Source of the DNA: an uncultured Mollicutes bacterium
GTDB lineage: Bacteria; Bacillota_I; Bacilli_A; Acholeplasmatales; Anaeroplasmataceae
NCBI GenBank assembly: GCA_937905855.1
Contig: CALCWU010000139.1
Location: 1-14,895, forward strand
Length of the DNA: 14,895 bases
Reading direction: 5' to 3'
Shown: positions 14,605 through 14,895 of the stretch, in pieces
How positions within the stretch are numbered: the stretch's first letter is position 1
Layout of the letters: each line of letters opens with the position of its first letter
Position numbers and translations under genes: made by a program
Notes under the pieces: generated by a model
Databases searched by the model: none
Told to the model about the DNA's origin: nothing
Seen by the model: the letters and a program-made list of their open reading frames with translations, nothing else

Positions 14605-14895
14605 GAAGATTAAATCAAGAAGAAGTGGCGCTAAAATAATGGCTAGCCTTATCGTATTACTTGGAAGTCTAGCTTATATAATGCTTCTTGCAGTTATAAA
14701 TGGCTGCATAGGTAATTTATGCGCTATGGGCGTTACAGTTTTTGCCTCTGTTGGTATTGCTAAGGCTTTAGGTGAAACAATTAATATGAGCTATGGCTTA
14801 ATAATTGGTCTTGCAATTGGTTGTGGAGCCCTACGTGGTATTTTAAGATATTTTGAACAATATAGTAATCATTATATAGCATTTAGATTACTTGA
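14597..14895 (+). CDS. Second CydDC-like ABC half-transporter (partial, cut by window end)
   Basis: A frame opens at an ATG overlapping the previous stop (ATGAGTAA), with GGAGG at 14586-14590, and runs off the window after 99 codons. It starts with a Lys/Arg-rich stretch (MSKKIKSRRSGAK), then two hydrophobic helices and a GALRGILRYFEQYSNHYIAFRLL segment. That segment is the usual RG-LRY-EQ-----A--LL elbow of CydC-type permease domains. It most likely forms the partner subunit of the preceding half-transporter; the ATPase domain would lie beyond the window. Confidence 0.75.
   Translation, partial: MSKKIKSRRSGAKIMASLIVLLGSLAYIMLLAVINGCIGNLCAMGVTVFASVGIAKALGETINMSYGLIIGLAIGCGALRGILRYFEQYSNHYIAFRLL

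Noticed and set aside
1..14895. CRISPR array, tRNA or rRNA genes
   Set aside because: No regularly spaced repeats of 23-40 bases and no cloverleaf or rRNA-like segments were recognised on reading.

Overview
The window is very AT-rich Gram-positive-type DNA with strong AGGAGG-like ribosome binding sites, TTGaNN-N16/17-TATAAT promoters, a preQ1-I riboswitch and TGA used as a stop. This points to a low-GC Firmicute (Bacilli, Erysipelotrichia or Clostridia-like, probably gut-associated) and excludes Mycoplasma-type codes. Species cannot be told from the sequence alone.

Region 1 (1-5833, + strand) is a restriction-modification-like cassette. A hairpin and a 20-codon leader ORF precede a 328-aa methyltransferase-like protein, which has a SAM-motif-like segment but no NPPY. 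An Eco57I-type N6-adenine methylase with NPPY follows. Last is a large GIY-YIG + superfamily 2 helicase, whose C-terminal part lies in another frame after an apparent one-base loss near 5168. Genes overlap or abut, so this is one operon. A terminator closes it at 5863-5896. The 440 bases that follow hold a possible remnant of a specificity-subunit C-terminus.

Region 2 (6238-8427, - strand) is a two-gene ATPase/TOPRIM-like cassette resembling anti-phage pairs such as PARIS or AbiL/RloAB-type systems. It has its own promoter and terminator. The second gene has lost one A in a short A run right after its start codon, so it now lacks a usable start.

Region 3 (8595-10475) is housekeeping. A promoter, preQ1-I riboswitch and intrinsic terminator precede a QueT transporter with an unusual C-terminal membrane extension. 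Then come a remnant of an O6-methylguanine-DNA methyltransferase gene (- strand), an intergenic stretch with inverted repeats, and a YccF membrane protein with its own promoter and terminator.

Region 4 (10460-11979) is a scar. A serine resolvase (- strand) and a DUF234-type AAA ATPase (+ strand) stand head to head, both missing their N-terminal catalytic parts at the same point (about 10921-10932). This fits a single deletion across a divergent promoter region.

Region 5 (11993-14895, + strand) is an operon behind a promoter with two or three GTTAG...CTAAC dyads. It encodes a DtxR-like regulator, a YgbA (nitrous oxide-stimulated promoter family) protein, and two CydDC-like ABC half-transporters, the second cut by the window end. 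The set suggests a metal- or redox-responsive thiol/nitrosative-stress module.

No tRNA, rRNA or CRISPR array was seen.
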